Source of the DNA: CAXRGH01 sp964230195
GTDB lineage: Bacteria; Pseudomonadota; Gammaproteobacteria; Enterobacterales; Alteromonadaceae
DNA length: 5,946 nt
NCBI GenBank assembly: GCA_964230195.1
Contig: CAXRGH010000024.1
Location: 1-5,946, forward strand
Direction of reading: 5' to 3'
Under the pieces are notes generated by a model. That model was not told where the DNA came from and did no database searches. It saw only the letters and a program-made list of their open reading frames with translations. Shown piece by piece: positions 5,850-5,946 of the stretch. Position 1 is the stretch's first letter. Each line of letters opens with the position of its first letter. Both the position numbers and the translations under genes were made by a program.

Positions 5850-5946
5850 GTGCCGGATATGAAGCTTTTTGCAGGCAATGCCGTACCGGAACTCGCACAG
5901 AGAGTTGCCGACCGTCTTTATACTAAACTTGGCGATGCCAGCGTTG
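5850..5946 (+). CDS. prs: Ribose-phosphate pyrophosphokinase (PRPP synthase), 5' part only
   Basis: Prs converts ribose 5-phosphate and ATP to PRPP and AMP, feeding purine, pyrimidine, NAD, histidine and tryptophan synthesis. Only 32 full codons lie in the window. MPDMKLFAGN followed by A, then PELAQRV, then LGDASV is nearly identical to the start of E. coli Prs (MPDMKLFAGNATPELAQRI), so the identity is firm despite the short length; family members run to about 315 residues. Translation starts at GTG, supported by GAGGA at 5838-5842. Catalytic motifs lie beyond the right edge and cannot be judged. The gene follows ispE as in many Gammaproteobacteria, but after an 86-base spacer with a hairpin, so it may be partly uncoupled from lolB-ispE. 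Confidence 0.95.
   Translation, partial: MPDMKLFAGNAVPELAQRVADRLYTKLGDASV

Noticed and set aside
5859..5861. ATG at 5859 as the prs start
   Set aside because: The GAGGA SD is 16 bases away, too far, while GTG at 5850 has 7-base spacing and yields the family-standard MPDMKLFAGN.
1..5946. Search for CRISPR repeats, insertion sequence ends, tRNA genes, toxin-antitoxin pairs or phage genes
   Set aside because: None seen; nearly the whole window is filled by intact housekeeping genes in a conserved order, with no remnants or target duplications.

Overview
The window looks like conserved chromosome of a marine-type gammaproteobacterium, most likely near the Alteromonadales (Alteromonas/Glaciecola/Pseudoalteromonas side). 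The evidence is the divergent arrangement hemA-prfA-prmC <-> lolB-ispE-prs, a hallmark order of many Gammaproteobacteria including E. coli, a moderate G+C content judged by eye, and protein sequences clearly related to but distinct from the enterobacterial ones. The genus is an inference from style and was not tested.

Layout. The left half is read leftwards on the minus strand from a divergent promoter region (4197-4318): hemA (glutamyl-tRNA reductase, TTG start), prfA (release factor RF1), prmC (the methyltransferase that modifies RF1), then after a 131-base gap sirB2 (small four-helix membrane protein) and the first 163 residues of a DUF819-family membrane protein that runs off the left edge. 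The right half is read rightwards: lolB (outer-membrane lipoprotein receptor), ispE (CDP-methylerythritol kinase), then an 86-base gap holding an RNA hairpin and the first 32 codons of prs (PRPP synthase), cut by the right edge.

How the genes work together. HemA makes the committed step from Glu-tRNA to tetrapyrroles. PrfA ends translation at UAA/UAG, and PrmC methylates the GGQ glutamine of PrfA; the two genes overlap by 8 bases, so substrate and modifying enzyme are probably translationally coupled. LolB (lipoprotein insertion), IspE (isoprenoid precursors) and Prs (PRPP for nucleotides, His, Trp and NAD) are unrelated housekeeping functions that are commonly adjacent in this group. SirB2 and the DUF819 protein are both multi-pass membrane proteins and are tightly coupled: the SD of the second overlaps the stop codon of the first.

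No mobile element, CRISPR array, tRNA, rRNA or phage gene was found, and I do not see an undescribed system here. The points worth a second look are modest: the TTG start and lysine-bearing N-terminus of HemA, a palindrome at the likely hemA transcription start, a near-leaderless lolB promoter arrangement, the ispE-prs hairpin, and the presence of a DUF819 gene where enterobacteria carry sirB1-kdsA.
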